Source: Amaranthus tricolor | Lineage: Eukaryota; Streptophyta; Magnoliopsida; Caryophyllales; Amaranthaceae | Direction of reading: 5' to 3' | Assembly (NCBI RefSeq): GCF_026212465.1 | Contig: NC_080052.1 | Location: 11,832,166 to 11,896,165, forward strand | Length of the DNA stretch: 64,000 nt | Part shown: one piece after another, positions 45,943 through 58,497 of the stretch | Numbering within the stretch: the stretch's first letter is position 1 | How the letters are laid out: each line of letters opens with the position of its first letter | Translations under genes and position numbers: made by a program | The notes under the pieces: model-generated | Databases searched by the model: none | What the model saw: the letters and a program-made list of their open reading frames with translations, nothing else | Told to the model about the DNA's origin: nothing

Positions 45943-47130
45943 TCGACAAGTCGGACCCCTAATGAGAGAAGAAACGTTGAAAATTTTTCTAAGTATTCAC
46001 TTAGCAGTGTTCGTGAAGTCGACAAGTCAGACCCTCAATGAGAGGGGAAACGTCGAAAATCTCTCTAAGTACTTACTTGGCTCTGTCCGTGAAGTCGATA
46101 AGTCGGACCCCCAAGGTGTGTGAAAATGTGGATAATTACACCCCAAGTTATCAAGATTTTTCACGAAGCCGCGGAGTAGATAAGTCCGACCCTAAATTAC
46201 ACCCCAAGAAAAACATGGAAAAAATTCCAAGTCTGAAAGATTGCTCATTCTACCGTCCAACTTGTAGACGTGGCGGATCTCTTGCCGCATCACCCATCAT
46301 AGCCGCGGAGGCTAATGAGGCCACGCCATCCTCCTTGTTGCAAACTATCGTATGACCATCTTATAATTTTTCGAAGCACGGAAGGTGTCCGTAGAGTCGA
46401 TAAGTCGGACTCCCAGGTGCCCCCAATAATTTTGTAAAAATTATAAGTATGGAAGAATTCTCGTATTGTCCGTATGATCGAAGACACGGACCTTTGTGCT
46501 CATTCCGCGTCATAGAAGAACAAGGGGCTTGTTAAGACAAGAAAAATTGTTCAAGTATTTTTATCGTTCCACGATGTCGATAATTCGGACTCCCCTAAGT
46601 CCTTCAGTGAAGGTTTAAAAATCTAAGTATAAATCCAAGCCGCGTCATCAACCCGCATGATTTACTGTTTGGAGTTAATGTGTAAGGGTCAACTTACTCG
46701 TGCCGCGGCATGGTATCCCCCGAAGACTCCACGGCATATTATATAGCGAGAAGGATAATTGAACAAAATAAAATTAATATCTTGTCCGTAGGGTCGAAAA
46801 GTCGGACCTCCCTTGGGGGTGACCTCGCCCTAAAAATATTCCAAGTCTTATAAAATTCTGCGGCCTTATATATGATATAGTCCGAGTTCGAATAAAGGAA
46901 ACCCTCATGTTGTCCGCGGGGTAGAAAAGTCGGACCCCCTTGTGTGGGTCAAACTCTAAAAAATATTCTAAGACATTAAATTTCCGTGGCACATGGGTAG
47001 TATAGCTGGAAGGTATAAACGGCTGGGACTACCCCACGGCATGCTACAAGCCGCGACTTTAGGTACAATATACTCCGAGATAACATGTAAAATTCTTCAT
47101 GCTGTCCGCAAGGTCGACAAGTCGGACCCC
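45943..47130 (+). repeat. GTCGAYAAGTCGGACCC motif array
   Basis: Nine copies of the motif, starting at 45943, 46018, 46094, 46176, 46396, 46576, 46793, 46921 and 47112. Most are preceded by TGTCCGY and followed by C-rich sequence. The first three are spaced 75-76 bp and form a true tandem repeat; later ones are 128-220 bp apart. Two diverged copies lie at 42189 and 42284, on the other side of the antisense gene. Confidence 0.85.
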
Positions 47131-47254
47131 CTTGTATGGGTCAAAATTCGAAAATATTCTAAGTCATGGAGCATTCGCAGCATGAAGTAATGTAAGCAAC
47201 TGGAACTTTTGTAATATAACAAATCCGTGCAATATGCTACACAAGTAAACTGCT

Positions 47255-47325
47255 GTCTCAGTTGGTCTCAAGAGCTGCACACCGCATGGGAGGTCGCGGG
47301 ATCAAACCCTCCCATTTGCATTTTT
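47255..47325 (+). other. tRNA/SINE-like segment
   Basis: TCTCAGTTGGTCTCAAGAGC resembles a tRNA D-arm with box A, and CGCGGGATCAAACCCTCCC resembles a T-arm with box B (GGATCAAACCC against GGTTCGANNCC). Spacing is near that of a tRNA. No acceptor-stem pairing was found, so it could be a SINE head or a decayed tRNA. Confidence 0.35.
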
Positions 47326-47647
47326 GCTGCTGCATGGTACATATGACTGGGGCTACTCCACGGCGTGCTACAAGCCGCGGCTCGATTTGTTCGCTTGTCT
47401 CTTGGATTCAATGCGTCTTACATGACTATTTTGAAAAGGTCATAACTTTTTCGTTATAACTTGGAATTTGACGTGTGAACTGCCGATTCGAAGCTTGCGA
47501 GCCAAACTTCCATAATCCTTTAGAAGGGTCCGCCAAATGACGGATATATTCATCTCCTTGAGCATTCGAATATCCTCCATGAACCTGTTTCCGCATAAAG
47601 AAAGATGTTTCAAGTCGTTGGGGCTCTCCCCTCACATCATCCTTCAT

Positions 47648-47660
47648 GCGTGGGGCTAAA
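47648..47660 (+). other. Polypurine tract of the Tat-like element
   Basis: GCGTGGGGCTAAA directly before the 3' LTR start at 47661. It matches the G-rich tract usual before Tat LTRs. Confidence 0.75.
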
Positions 47661-49813
47661 TATTATCGTAATATTTATTCTATTATTAATTTATTTAATA
47701 AGTAACATCACATTACTAAAATATCCTTTGACCTTCATTAGTTGACCTTGACTTTCGGCCAAGGGGCTTTTCTGTAATCCTCAACCTCCTTGTTTGGCCC
47801 ATGGGCTAATAACTTCCCAAAAACCCTAACTTCCCTTATGAAACTAACCATTACTCCTAAAGACTTAATTCTCTTTAATGATGATAATTCAAAACACATA
47901 TTGACTAAACAAATAAATTAAGTAATTACATTTAGTTGTATAAGTAAGTCTAAAATCATATTTGATATATATTTGATAAGTAATATATATTTAAGTTCGA
48001 AGACGTTGGAATATGCTTAAAGAACTTAAGTTTATTTTAAAGTTGATTTTATAAGTCTTGAAATACGTTTCAAAGTCTTGAAGATATTTACATTTATAAT
48101 CAGGATAATTTCGTAATTATATTTGAAATATTTCAATAGGTCAATGTTCCTTGAAATTATATTTGAAATATTTTAATAGGTCAAGATTCATTAAAATTAA
48201 CTTTGATATTATTTGAAATTAAGTTTGAATATGTTATTACACGTTTTATCTTAAACGATTTATATTTGAACTTGAATTTAAATATGTGCTTAAAGTAATT
48301 TGATGATTAAATATAGTATAAGGTACACTCGTTTTGTTAATTATAGTACACGGCTATATTTGATATTGAATTAGTTGTTATGCAAAATATAGAGTTTTCT
48401 ATTAATAAGATGATATTTGAATTAATACTAAAAATAGAAAATGACTATTTGAATTAATACTAAAAATAGAAAATGACTAGTTGAATTAATGCTAATATTA
48501 GGTATTAATTTGAATGATTATTTAAACGTTGATAAATCTGGTTTTTGCTTAGTTTTCATTATCTTGTATAAGTACTAACGTGGCAGCATAGCATTGGATA
48601 TTAAAGACAAATTACAGCACACAATGACGAAATTATTTTAGCTATCAGTGCACGTCAGTTTGAATTTAACCTCAAGATCTTGAAGACAAGCGCTGAATGA
48701 CCAGGTCAACAGAAAATAATGGAAAGGAGCCTTATTATTTTCCATGATGTGTTGAGGCGTAACACTATTAATACAAGGCTTCGTTTCAGAATTAAGGATA
48801 CACCTCTTCTTATCTCTTTCTCTCTTGACTTAAGATTTAAAAATTCTCTAAGTGCTTAAAGAGTTGTAATTCTTAGTTCATCTAACTCTTACATTTGTAA
48901 TAGGCTTAAGAGTTTAAAAAGAGTTAGATTAAGTTTAATACGCCTAACCAAGAATACTTATCAAAGTGTTCAACTTGTGAATCTCTATTGTGAGATTTGG
49001 GATTTTGCTTTAATTAAAGGGACTTGTAATACAGTTCTTCAAGGGGAAGAACGTGGTGTGAGGAGATAGTGAGATCTTCTTGTTTGTATTAAAGTCGAAT
49101 TAATAAAAGGCGTTGAAATCCTACAGGTTGAAAGAGAAGCCATAGGCGGAGAGTAGGTTGGTTAGAACCGAACCTCGTTAACATATCGTGTGTTATACTT
49201 TAAAGTTTATTTTCCGCACATACGTTATTGTTTACGAATTGACTCAAAACAGTTCCAGAAAACAGTTTTGACAGACTCCTCAAATTCTTGAGACAAGCTG
49301 ACAGACAAAATTTTAAATAGCCCAAACTCTCTATTCACCCTCTAAAGAGTATTCAACCTCCTATTTACCTTCAACTCCTCAGGATCATGATTCCCCTTCT
49401 TTAGTGCTGATAACCGCTCACTACTATCCATGATAATCAACTTCCTCTCATCAGTAACTTCCTCTCCACCATTATAAATAGAGACAGCCAACATCAAAGG
49501 AAGGATCATCTGAGAACATCCTTTCTAATATCCTTACTCACAGTCCTCTTCATTAGCCAACCCAGATACAAGTAACCTCAGCCCCGACATCTCTATTCCT
49601 GCGTTCAACCTATGATCATTTATTCATTAATCTCATATTTCCGTTCTAACTTGAGTGTCGGAGGGGTTTTCCGGGAGGTCACTCCCCGGACAAGGCTAAC
49701 GTGTTGTGTTGCAGGAATTCAAGTCGCTTCCTTCCGCGAATTGCCGTTCCCGACAACACTCCCACTTCCAGCATTTCAAGTGTCTTACACTTCCTCGTTT
49801 CATTATCGAAACA
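47661..49813 (+). repeat. 3' LTR of the Tat-like element (interrupted)
   Basis: LTR sequence at 47661-47857 and 49374-49813 matches the 5' LTR in two blocks. It begins TATTATCG (5' LTR: TGTTATGG) and ends GAAACA. The two blocks are separated by the solo copia LTR. Confidence 0.9.
47858..49373 (+). mobile_element. Solo copia LTR nested in the gypsy 3' LTR
   Basis: 1516 bp, beginning TAAAG (probably once TGAAG) and ending CTTCA, with a 5-bp duplication ACTCC (47853-47857, 49374-49378). Near its end is CTATTCACCCTCTAAAGAG, a motif common near plant copia LTR ends. No internal region remains, so it arose by LTR-LTR recombination. Same family as the LTR of the relic at 29545-30637. Confidence 0.88.
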
Positions 49814-49818
49814 ATAAC

Positions 49819-50821
49819 TATGGTCCTTCACAACAATTTGACAAATATTTATTATTAGTTGTGGTCCCCATATTTTTTCCACTAAACTTCTTTTAATATT
49901 TTTATAATGTTTATAATCTCCACTTTTTCTCAATCAAACTTATTATTCAATAAAATATTACATTTCAACTCTCAAAGATTTTGTTTTTCTTATTTATTGT
50001 GAACATTTTTTGTGAAACTTCATTAAACTACAAAAGATTAAATAATTTTTTATATATTAAAATTTAAGGTGCAAACACAAATAGACAAGTGGAGTATAAA
50101 AATACGTACAATTAGCGTAAGTGCAGAGTTGCGTCACGTCTTTGGGATAAAAAATACAAATTGCGTGTTCAACGGTTTGGATTTGGTATACAATTATTGA
50201 GATTTATTTTCTATCCAATTACTACTCTTTTGGTATTCATTTTATATTATATCCTGTATACTTCCTCAGTTTTGAAATACTTGCTATATAACGAATTTTG
50301 ACACTATTCATCATTTAAGTTTCTTTTATATATTGCGCCTAATATGTTAGAAAAACTATAGACAGGTGGGATTTCGTTTGAATCGTCTAATCACATACTT
50401 TCATGATTTTAAGTTTTTATTAGTTTTAGATGTGTATAGTTCAATATATAAATGATAAAAATAACACATTAGATTGCGTAAAAAGTCGAATATAGCAAGT
50501 ATAGTGGAAGGAGAAAGTCGAATACTATTAATTCAGGTAAGATAAACTTGTAGAAGTATATGATTTCTAATGAATATTTACAATTCATCTCAAAGAAACG
50601 AATATTTACAATTAAAAATTATTTGTACGAGATTTTATTTGATTCGTCTTGATATATATAATTTGTTATAAAACTATATTTTTACAAAAAATATTGATAG
50701 ATATTGAGTCTCGTGCACGTGCTTTAAAAACTTAAAATCAAAACATCAAATATGAATGAATGTAGTACTTTTTATCTGGTAAAGCAAAATGATTAAAGTT
50801 CCTTAAGGTTATGTTTAGAAA
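49819..50821. other. AT-rich stretch with a degenerate MITE
   Basis: At about 50261-50513 the ends CTTCCTCAGTTTTGAAATAC and the inverse of TAGCAAGTATAGTGGAAGGAG pair imperfectly, as in Stowaway-type MITEs. No gene elsewhere. The last 5 bases (AGAAA) are the left duplication of the next element. Confidence 0.5.
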
Positions 50822-52242
50822 TGTTGATTCAATTAGGAACGGGAACAACAACAAGAGGGGTGGTGAATTGTTGTTGTTACTAGTTTAAGCGTTTTTGCCC
50901 TGTTTTTGCGGAATTGTATAAAATAATAAAGCTTAAACTTAGAGCAAAATAATAAGAGAGAAACACGCGATTTTTACATGGAAACCTTATGGGCCTAAAC
51001 AGAAGGAAAAACCACGACCCCTTGGGATTTCTAAAAACTCCAGTATGTTTAAGGCAATTAGTTACAATTATAATAAACACCTTACTTCACTCGAAGCGAA
51101 TCAACCAGGCCAACTCTTCTCTATCAAATTGCTTTACTCAAAGCAACAAACTTAGCTTCACTAAAAGCTAAACTCCTCAATAGCTTCACTCAAAGCTATC
51201 TAATTCCCCCTTAGACTCACCCGAGTCTAATTACAAGTTCTCTCAAAAACCCTTACAAAAAAGGATAAAAACTCTCTAATAAAATCAATGAGTTGCTTAA
51301 GAAAATATTATGAGTTAATTGGCAATTTTCAAAACAAAACATTTCTTGTGGTTTTCCAAAAATAATCACATGAAAATAACAAGGTTCATGCGTTTGATCT
51401 ATTAAGTATATTGGAACAGCCGAAATCTCTTGCTATTTATAAAAAATAAATCCTCTAAGAAAATGGAATAATCCAATCCATTATCCCATAAAAAGATCAT
51501 GGGAATAATGTGGATTAAACTGTCAAACGGTTATTTCCATAAGCCTTGAATAAATCAAACATATGGTTAAAGCAATAATAACCGCTGTTTCCTAATAATA
51601 ACCGCTGTTCCCTTAAGCAGCAGTTTTTTTCAGCAATAGTTCCTGTTCCAGTACTAACTGCTGGAACGTTTTTGCTATTTTTAGAAACGGTTATACTTAA
51701 TAAAACTAGACACGATAACCTATCATCTAAAATAAAGACCGGTTAAAAATAATAGCTAAGACCTATTCAACAACTGCTATTTCTATATTTAGCAAATCCA
51801 ATATTTACTAAATATAGATCCTAAAATAAAGGATCTATATTTAGAGACTCATACGTAAAGTAATTTTTTAGAAAACTTTTTGCCAATTAACTATAATAAA
51901 TAAATGAATGCAAAAGATTAACTTTAGTACATTAACTAAAAATAAAAATCAAAATTTATTAGTTAACGTTGGCTGACTTCAGTTGGGAACAGTGCACTGT
52001 CTCCAAAATCCAGTTTTGCTAGAACATCCAACTTAGGAACAATAGACTTCCTGTCTCCATTTAACATCCCAAGTGATAAACTCTTCTAACATCTCTTGAA
52101 TCCTTTTGACACGTATATTCCCACGAACAAAGCCATAAGTACTATCAACGATCATAACTATAATCGGATATCGACCTGCACACAATCTCTAAACACATAT
52201 TTGCTTAAGTGTAGTCATCATCAAAACTCAAGAGGTCCAAAA
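50822..52242 (-). repeat. 3' LTR of the SIRE-like element
   Basis: About 1421 bp. It is longer than the other LTR by about 140 bp (51195-51335), which are deleted from the right copy. Its outer CA/TG is intact at 50822; at the inner end CAACA has become CAAAA. Confidence 0.92.
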
Positions 52243-52256
52243 AATTCCCCCTTTTT
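52243..52256 (-). other. Polypurine tract of the SIRE-like element
   Basis: Minus strand AAAAAGGGGGAATT next to the LTR. A near copy (+ strand ATTCCCCCTTTTGAC) lies at about 52801. Confidence 0.85.
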
Positions 52257-53266
52257 GATGATGACAAACTTTGAAACAAACTTTAAACAAAGTAGAGTAA
52301 ACCAATGTTGAAGAGCATGTTAGAGATCAAAACAACTCTTCTTAACTTAGTAAATATAATTCACCAAGCTTATCATGAATCAAATTACTCTAAACATAAA
52401 CACAACAAAAACTCATACAATTTCAACATAAAACATAAACAATGATGTAAAATTTTAAGTATGTAGATCAGAGCTTAAAAAAAATGTAGAGCTTAAAAAC
52501 AAGACAAGTTTAAAACAAACATCATGTATAATCAGAAACCATCAAAACAAGTTCAAAACAAGCATCATGTGAGCTTAAAAACAAGACAAGTTCAAAACTC
52601 TTAAAAACAAGACAATTTTAAAACAAGCATCATGTATAATCAGAAACCATCATGTGTGATCAGTATCAGAGCTTCAATGTATAATCAGTAATCAGAGCTC
52701 AGCAATGAATCAATGAATCATAACCTTAATCCTTATGCCCAACATAATAGATTTAATCAGAGCTAACAATATTCAAGCATTATTTAAGTTTGTGCCAAAT
52801 ATTCCCCCTTTTGACATCATTCAAAAAGAATTTGAGCAATCAAACCACAGCACTAAGCATATAGACATAGTCAAAGAGAGAATGAGGATGCACAAAGTAA
52901 AAAGCAGTAACAATGAATGCAAACAAGATCAGCTATGATTAATCGTCACAGATAGTTAGTAGCATAAAAGAAAACGCAGTTCATAGTATGAATTAGTACA
53001 AACAGTACCCCAGATGGTACAAATCAGAAGCAAGAAAAGATTGTTTGATGATAGTGAAGGTTGCAACAAATAAGAAAATATTATAAGTATCAGGAGAAAT
53101 TAAGATGCAGGAGCTTCTTCATCTATATATTCTATCTCCACCTCTACTGTGTCGAGCTTGGCCCCCAAACGCGCTTCCATTTGGTCCATTTGAGCAGATA
53201 GTGAGGCTATAGAAACACGAATTTCATCTTTAAAAACAAGGAAGCTGGACTGCAATTCTGTAAGTT
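52257..53266. repeat. 3' untranslated region with interspersed short repeats
   Basis: No open frame of note. AAAACAAGACAAGTT(T/C)AAAAC recurs near 52498, 52581 and 52607. ATCATGTATAATCAGAAACC recurs near 52523 and 52629. GTATAATCAG recurs again near 52680. It lies between the third ORF and the 3' LTR. Confidence 0.6.
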
Positions 53267-54727
53267 TTAGGAGAATGGAGGATAGGGGGCTGTAGGAACT
53301 GTAGTGTTACCTAAACCTTGATTTGGTGATGTGTGTTCTAGTGGTGGTGATGATGGTATAGGTGATTGTGGTGGTGAAGATGGTTGAATTGGTGATTGTG
53401 GTGGTGAAGAAAAATTATGGAATGACGGTGTGGCAGGTTTAGGTGAGGAAGGATAGCTTGGTTCAGCTGTTGTATATGAGGTTGAGTCATCATCAATAAT
53501 AACAACAGGTTTCTTTCCTTTAGAAGCTAGCCTACGACTCTTCCTAGGGTTTGAACCAGGTAAAGAACTTTCCTCATCTTTCTCTTCTTCTTCCTTCACA
53601 GCATCCTCCACAGGTTCTTTCTCAACTTCCCCCTTACATGAATTTTCCTCCTGCTCCTCTTTAGAATGCCCCTCTGCCTTCTCAGTGGCAGAGGGAACAG
53701 GCTCCTATTCCTCCTTATTTACTTACTCCTCCTCAACTTTTTCTTCATTTTCTTCTTCATTTGTGCCCTCAGATTGTTCAAAAATATTCTCAAGAGTCCC
53801 ATTTTCATTTAATCTTAGATGCAAGTTATTCAAACACTTAACACCTACTTTGTTGTTTGGGCCCATGGGATAATTTGGACCATCAAGAGGAACACCCGAC
53901 TTCATAAATATCCATGTTAACAATCCACCATATCCTAACACATTACCCTTAAAAATACAATCATTCAAGTGACAAATCATCAAAGAGGGAAAATTAATCT
54001 GGATGTTATTAGCCATACAATATATTAACATAGCATCCCTTAAACTAACCTCACTTCTTTTAGATGTGCGAGGCAAAATAAATCGTCTTGCTATATTATA
54101 TAACAACTTGTGCATAGGTGACAGCACATTGTGACTAACCTTTCCTCTTTTTTCTTTTATCCCTAAAAACTTCCAAACTACCTTTTCATTTATCCCAGAA
54201 AAATTGATTTTTGACCCAACAACGTATATATCAAATCCAGTGGAGGGAACACCTAACCATCCTCCTAAAATCAAACTATTAAATTCAATTTTAATTCCCT
54301 TAACAACACTAGTACAAACGCCATGGTCAAAAGAAAAGTTTGAAACAAACTCGCACATCAAGTTGGGGTACATTGGGTTACAACAGTGTTCAGCCATTAA
54401 AGATTCCCAAAATTGATTTTTCAAAATGGCGTGAAATTGAGGAAAAAAATTGGATTCATACCATTGTTTGTCTAGCCCGAAACCAACAATCATTTCTTTG
54501 GATATCTCCTCAGCACTTACTTGAACACCAACTTTTGCCCTTTTTGAAGATGATTTCTTTACTGTAGCATCTCCCTTCCTCTTTGAGCTTTCATGCACTT
54601 CAGAAACATCCGGGGTTTCCTGTTGCTTTCTTGATGAGGACTCAGTCCCGGTAATGAGAGGTGTTGGATGGATGATTTGTAGAGGTTTGGGTTGCTTCAT
54701 CTTTGGTGTTTGGTTCTTGGTTTTCAT
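53267..54727 (-). pseudogene. Third ORF of the SIRE-like element
   Basis: ATG at 54727, one reading frame to 53267 with stops TAA at 53723 and TAG at about 53705. Residues 1-75 are Lys/Ser-rich with basic clusters. The middle (WYESNFFPQFHAIL, YPNLMCEFVSNFSFDHGV, LILGGWLGVPSTGFDIYV, PMHKLLYNIARRFILPR) resembles the domain called 'putative plant transposon protein'. The part after the stops is acidic (EEEEKDEESS), then Ser/Pro-rich (SSPPQSPI repeated). No signal peptide or membrane segment is obvious, so it does not look like a typical envelope protein. Function unknown. Confidence 0.75.
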
Positions 54728-55262
54728 GGTGGTTTGAAGAATTAAGAAAAGGAAAAAGCAAGAATGGAATGATGAAATGCAATTGAAGGCGGTTTTGAAA
54801 TGCAGTGAGTTGAAGACGGTTTTGAGAGTGAAATTGAAGATGAAATGATGGATTTGACGTGAGAGAATGGCTTTAATAAGTGTGAGGTGACGGTTATTTT
54901 TTTAATGAATTTGGTGCTTCATTGTCCTTATTTATGTATATGGACACAGAAAGTGAAATGGAAACAGACGAATTTAGTGAAGAACTATGATGATTTAACT
55001 CCCGCTATTTTAATGGAAAATGTTGGGTAAATATATATATTAAATATTATGAAATTTTTTATGAAAATGAAAAATAAATGGAAATTTTATGCTACTATGA
55101 TCTGATCAAATCAAACAAGCAATCATATGAGCATTCACAGTATATACTTTTAAATGGTGCGTACCTGATCCTTTCGATAATCGATTTTTCAATCAAGATT
55201 TTGTGGTTGATCGACCTTTTCAATTTTCATTCTGTCTTTAAGGATCACATATGTCACTCACT
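54728..55262. other. Spacer between RNase H and the third ORF
   Basis: AT-rich, with no coding evidence. On the minus strand the region 54840-54730 is purine-rich leader sequence before the third ORF. Confidence 0.5.
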
Positions 55263-56591
55263 TCAATGCAGCTTGATCATGCCAAGTTCCAATCTCATTT
55301 TTTCATGTTGTTCCCTTGGAAGCGGTTTAGTCATGATATCTGTTATTTGCTCGTTGGTGTTGACATGGTTGACAATAATATTTTTATTTTCAACATTATC
55401 CTTAAGAAAATGATGCCTAATGTGGATGTGTTTTACTCGTGAATGATGCACTGGATCTTTAGATATGCATATGGCACTGGTATTATCACAATAAATAGGA
55501 ACACATTCAAACTTAATACCAAAATCTCTTAGCTGCTGTTTTATCCAAAGCATTTGGAAACAGCAAGCTGCTGCTGCTACGTATTCAGCTTCGGCAGTGG
55601 ATAATGCAACAGTGTTTTGTTTCTTGGAACTCCATGAAACTAAACATGAGCCAAGAAATTGTACCATACCTGATGTACTTTTTCTATTAACTAGATCACC
55701 TGCATAATCTGCATCACTAAAACCTTTCAAATCATAAACATCACTTTTAGGATAAAATAAGGACAAGTCGTCAGTTCCCTTCAAATATCTTAAAATACGT
55801 TTTACTGCAGTGAGATGTGATTCTTTAGGATTGGATTGAAATCTAGCACATAAACCAACACTGAAAGCAATATCAGGTCTACTAGCAGTTAGATATAATA
55901 AAGAGCAAATCATTCCTCTATACATAGTTTGATCAATATTTGTTCCATTTGGGTCTTCATCTAATCGAATATTTGTAGCCATAGGTGTGTTGTTGGTTTT
56001 AGCATTATTCAAGCCATATTTCTTGAGAAGTTCTTTTATATATTTTTGTTGGTGAATAAAGATACCATTAGCTGTTTGTTTAATTTGTAACCCAAGAAAG
56101 AAGTTTAATTCCCCCATCATGCTCATTTCAAATTCAGTGCTCATTGGGTTAGCAAATTCTTTACACAACAGTTCATTGGTGGCTCCAAAGATAATATCAT
56201 CAACATATATTTGAACAACTAAAATATTCGAACCTCTATTCTTAAAGAATAAGGTTTTGTCAATTTTGCCTCTTACAAAGTCATTTTGAATCAAGAACTT
56301 TGATAGTCTTTCATACCATTGCCTAGGAGCTTGTTTCAAGCCATAAAGAGCTTTATCAAGCTTGTAGACATGATCAAGACAAGAGGTATTTTCACAGCCT
56401 GGGGGTTGTTCAACAAAAACGTTTTCATCAAGAAAACCATTTAAGAAAGCACATTTCACATCCATTTGATATAATTTAAAGTTCATGAATACAGCAAAAG
56501 AAATTAAGATTCTTATAGCCTCTAACCTTGCTACTGGAGCAAATGTCTCGGTATAATCAATACCTTCTTGTTGATTGTATCCTTTGACCAT
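55263..56591 (-). pseudogene. pol: Copia reverse transcriptase and RNase H
   Basis: 442 uninterrupted codons. RT: QEGIDYTETFAPVARLEAIR, LYQMDVKCAFLNGFLDENVF, ALYGLKQAPRQWYERL and the catalytic YVDDIIFG (at about 56200). RNase H: DLKGFSDADYAGD, STSGMVQFLGSCLVSWSSKKQ, LSTAEAEYVAAAACC and the end HHFLKDNVENKNIIVNHV ... TKPLPREQHEKMRLELGM. It lies in a different frame from integrase; the shift is near 56590. The domain itself looks intact. Confidence 0.93.
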
Positions 56592-58480
56592 AGCCTTGCT
56601 TTGTTTCTAACAATTATTCCATGCTCATCTAGTTTATTCCGAAATACCCATTTCAAGCCGATTACCTTTTTGTGTTTTGGTTTGGGTTCCAAGTGCCATA
56701 CTTTGTTTCTTTCAAATTCATTCAATTCATCTTGCATGGCTACAACCCATTCGGAATCCTTTAGAGCTTCTTCATGATTCTTGGGCTCGAGTGATGATAG
56801 GAACGCAAAGTTTGCACAAAAATTTCTCATTTGAGATCTAGTTTGTGTTCCTTTATTTAAATCACTTATAATCAAATCAAGAGGATGATAACTTTGATAC
56901 TTCCAAGGTTTGGGCACGAATTCTCTTGTGGGAACAATAGCATGTTCTGGTTCATCAGCTTGATCAACATTCTGTTCAGCTACTGGATCGTTTTGCTCTT
57001 CTGTGGGAACAGCTGTATTGGGAACAGTCTGTTGGTTCTGAAGTACCGGCTGTTCCTGATCAAGATCGTTCCTTTCTGCCTCTTCTGGGATCAGCTGTTC
57101 ACCTGCTGTTCCTTGATCTTGCATTTTCATTTCTTCTTCATCATTCTCTAGATTTGCAAGACCTATCTTAAAATTATTTGTATCCTGTTCACTAGACAAA
57201 AAGTTAGTTTTATCGAAAATTATGTGAACGGATTCTTCCACGCTCATTGTTCTTTTGTTATAAACTCTGTAAGCCTTACTATGTGATGAGTAGCCAAGAA
57301 ATACTGCTTCATCACTTCTGTCATCAAACTTCCCTATATTTCGTTTTCCATTCACATGAACAAAAAATTTGCATCCAAACACACGAAAATAGGAAATATT
57401 TGGTTTAACACCTTTAAGCAATTCATAGGGTGTCTTTGAAGTGATAGGTCTTATTAATACACGATTCAAAATATAACATGCAGTATTAACAGCTTCGGCC
57501 CAAAAATTTCTAGGTAGACGACTAGCAATTAACATGGTTCTAGCCATTTCCTCTAAAGTCCTATTTTTCCTTTCTACTACACCATTTTGTTGTGGTGTTC
57601 GTGGTGCCAAAAAATTATGACTTAATCCATGTTCATTGCAATAGTTCATGAAACTTGAATTTTCGAATTCTCTTCCATGATCTGACCTTATGTGAATAAT
57701 TTGATTATTGGTATATTTTTGTATTTTGTTAGCGAAAGAAACAAACTCATCAAAAGCTTCATCTTTACTAACTAAAAATAAAATCCAAGTAAATCTACTG
57801 TAATCATCAACAATAACAAACACATATCTTTTGTCACTCCGGCTTTGTATTCTCAAAGGTCCACATAGATCCATATGTAATAATTCAAGTGGTTTAGTGG
57901 TGGTCACAATGTTCTTTGATTTAAAAGATGACCTAACTTGTTTTCCTTTGGCACAAGGATCACAAATTTCATCCTTAAGGAATTTTATAGCTGGTAGTCC
58001 TCTAACTATGTCTTTTGATCTTAGTGTATTAATCAATGTATAACTAGCATGACCTAGACGCCTATGCCAAAGAAGTGGGTCGTCTTCTATAACGCTTAAA
58101 CACGTTAGACTGGTTTATGGAAAAGTGTCCAGGTTCACTACATAAGTGTTCCCTTTTCTGATTCCCTCAAGAACGATGTCTCCTGTGTCATTCCTAGAAA
58201 TAATGCACTTTTCAGAAGTAAAGTTCACAGAGTTACCTTTATCGCAAAATTGAGAAATGCTAAGTAAGTTATGTTTCAAATTCTCGACTAAAAATACATT
58301 ATCGATAGCGTGGGAACATGACCTTCCAACTTTTCCTTTGGCGATTATCTCACCCTTCATATTGTCACCGAAGGTTACTGTTCCCCCATCATAGGCTTCA
58401 AGTGAGAGAAATTTAGATTTGTCACCCGTCATGTGCTTGGAACACCCACTGTCGAGATACCATGAGCTGTTCCCCCTCAC
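56531..58480 (-). pseudogene. pol: Copia protease and integrase
   Basis: Protease from 58480: SWYLDSGCSKHMTGD with the catalytic D-S-G. Then NVFLVENLKHNLLSISQFCDKG, a TAA at 58115, and GAG-pre-integrase (LWHRRLGHASYT ... CDPCAKGKQVRSS). The integrase triad is complete: first Asp in LLHMDLCGP, second in IRSDHGREF, Glu in NGVVERKNRTLEEMA. Then AVFLGYSSHSKAYRVYN and a long variable linker rich in Glu and Gln. The frame breaks after LKWVFRNKLDEHG near 56590. One stop and one frameshift prevent a full polyprotein. Confidence 0.92.
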
Positions 58481-58497
58481 TTGGACCTAAAAAAAAT

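Larger units (their letters stand above)
36014..49813 (+). mobile_element. Tat-like Ty3/gypsy retrotransposon with nested LTR
   Basis: Bounded by LTRs and a perfect 5-bp duplication ATAAC (36009-36013, 49814-49818). Order: 5' LTR, primer site, single-frame gag-protease-RT-RNase H-integrase with stops, antisense multi-exon gene, repeat-rich 3' region, 3' LTR. The antisense gene and long 3' region after integrase are features known from Tat-lineage elements such as Retand. The 3' LTR is split by a solo copia LTR. Net length without that is about 12.3 kb. Not autonomous. Confidence 0.95.

Noticed and set aside
53267..54727. Envelope gene of an infectious retrovirus-like element
   Set aside because: No signal peptide, membrane segment or envelope motif is visible; the domain resembles plant transposon proteins instead.
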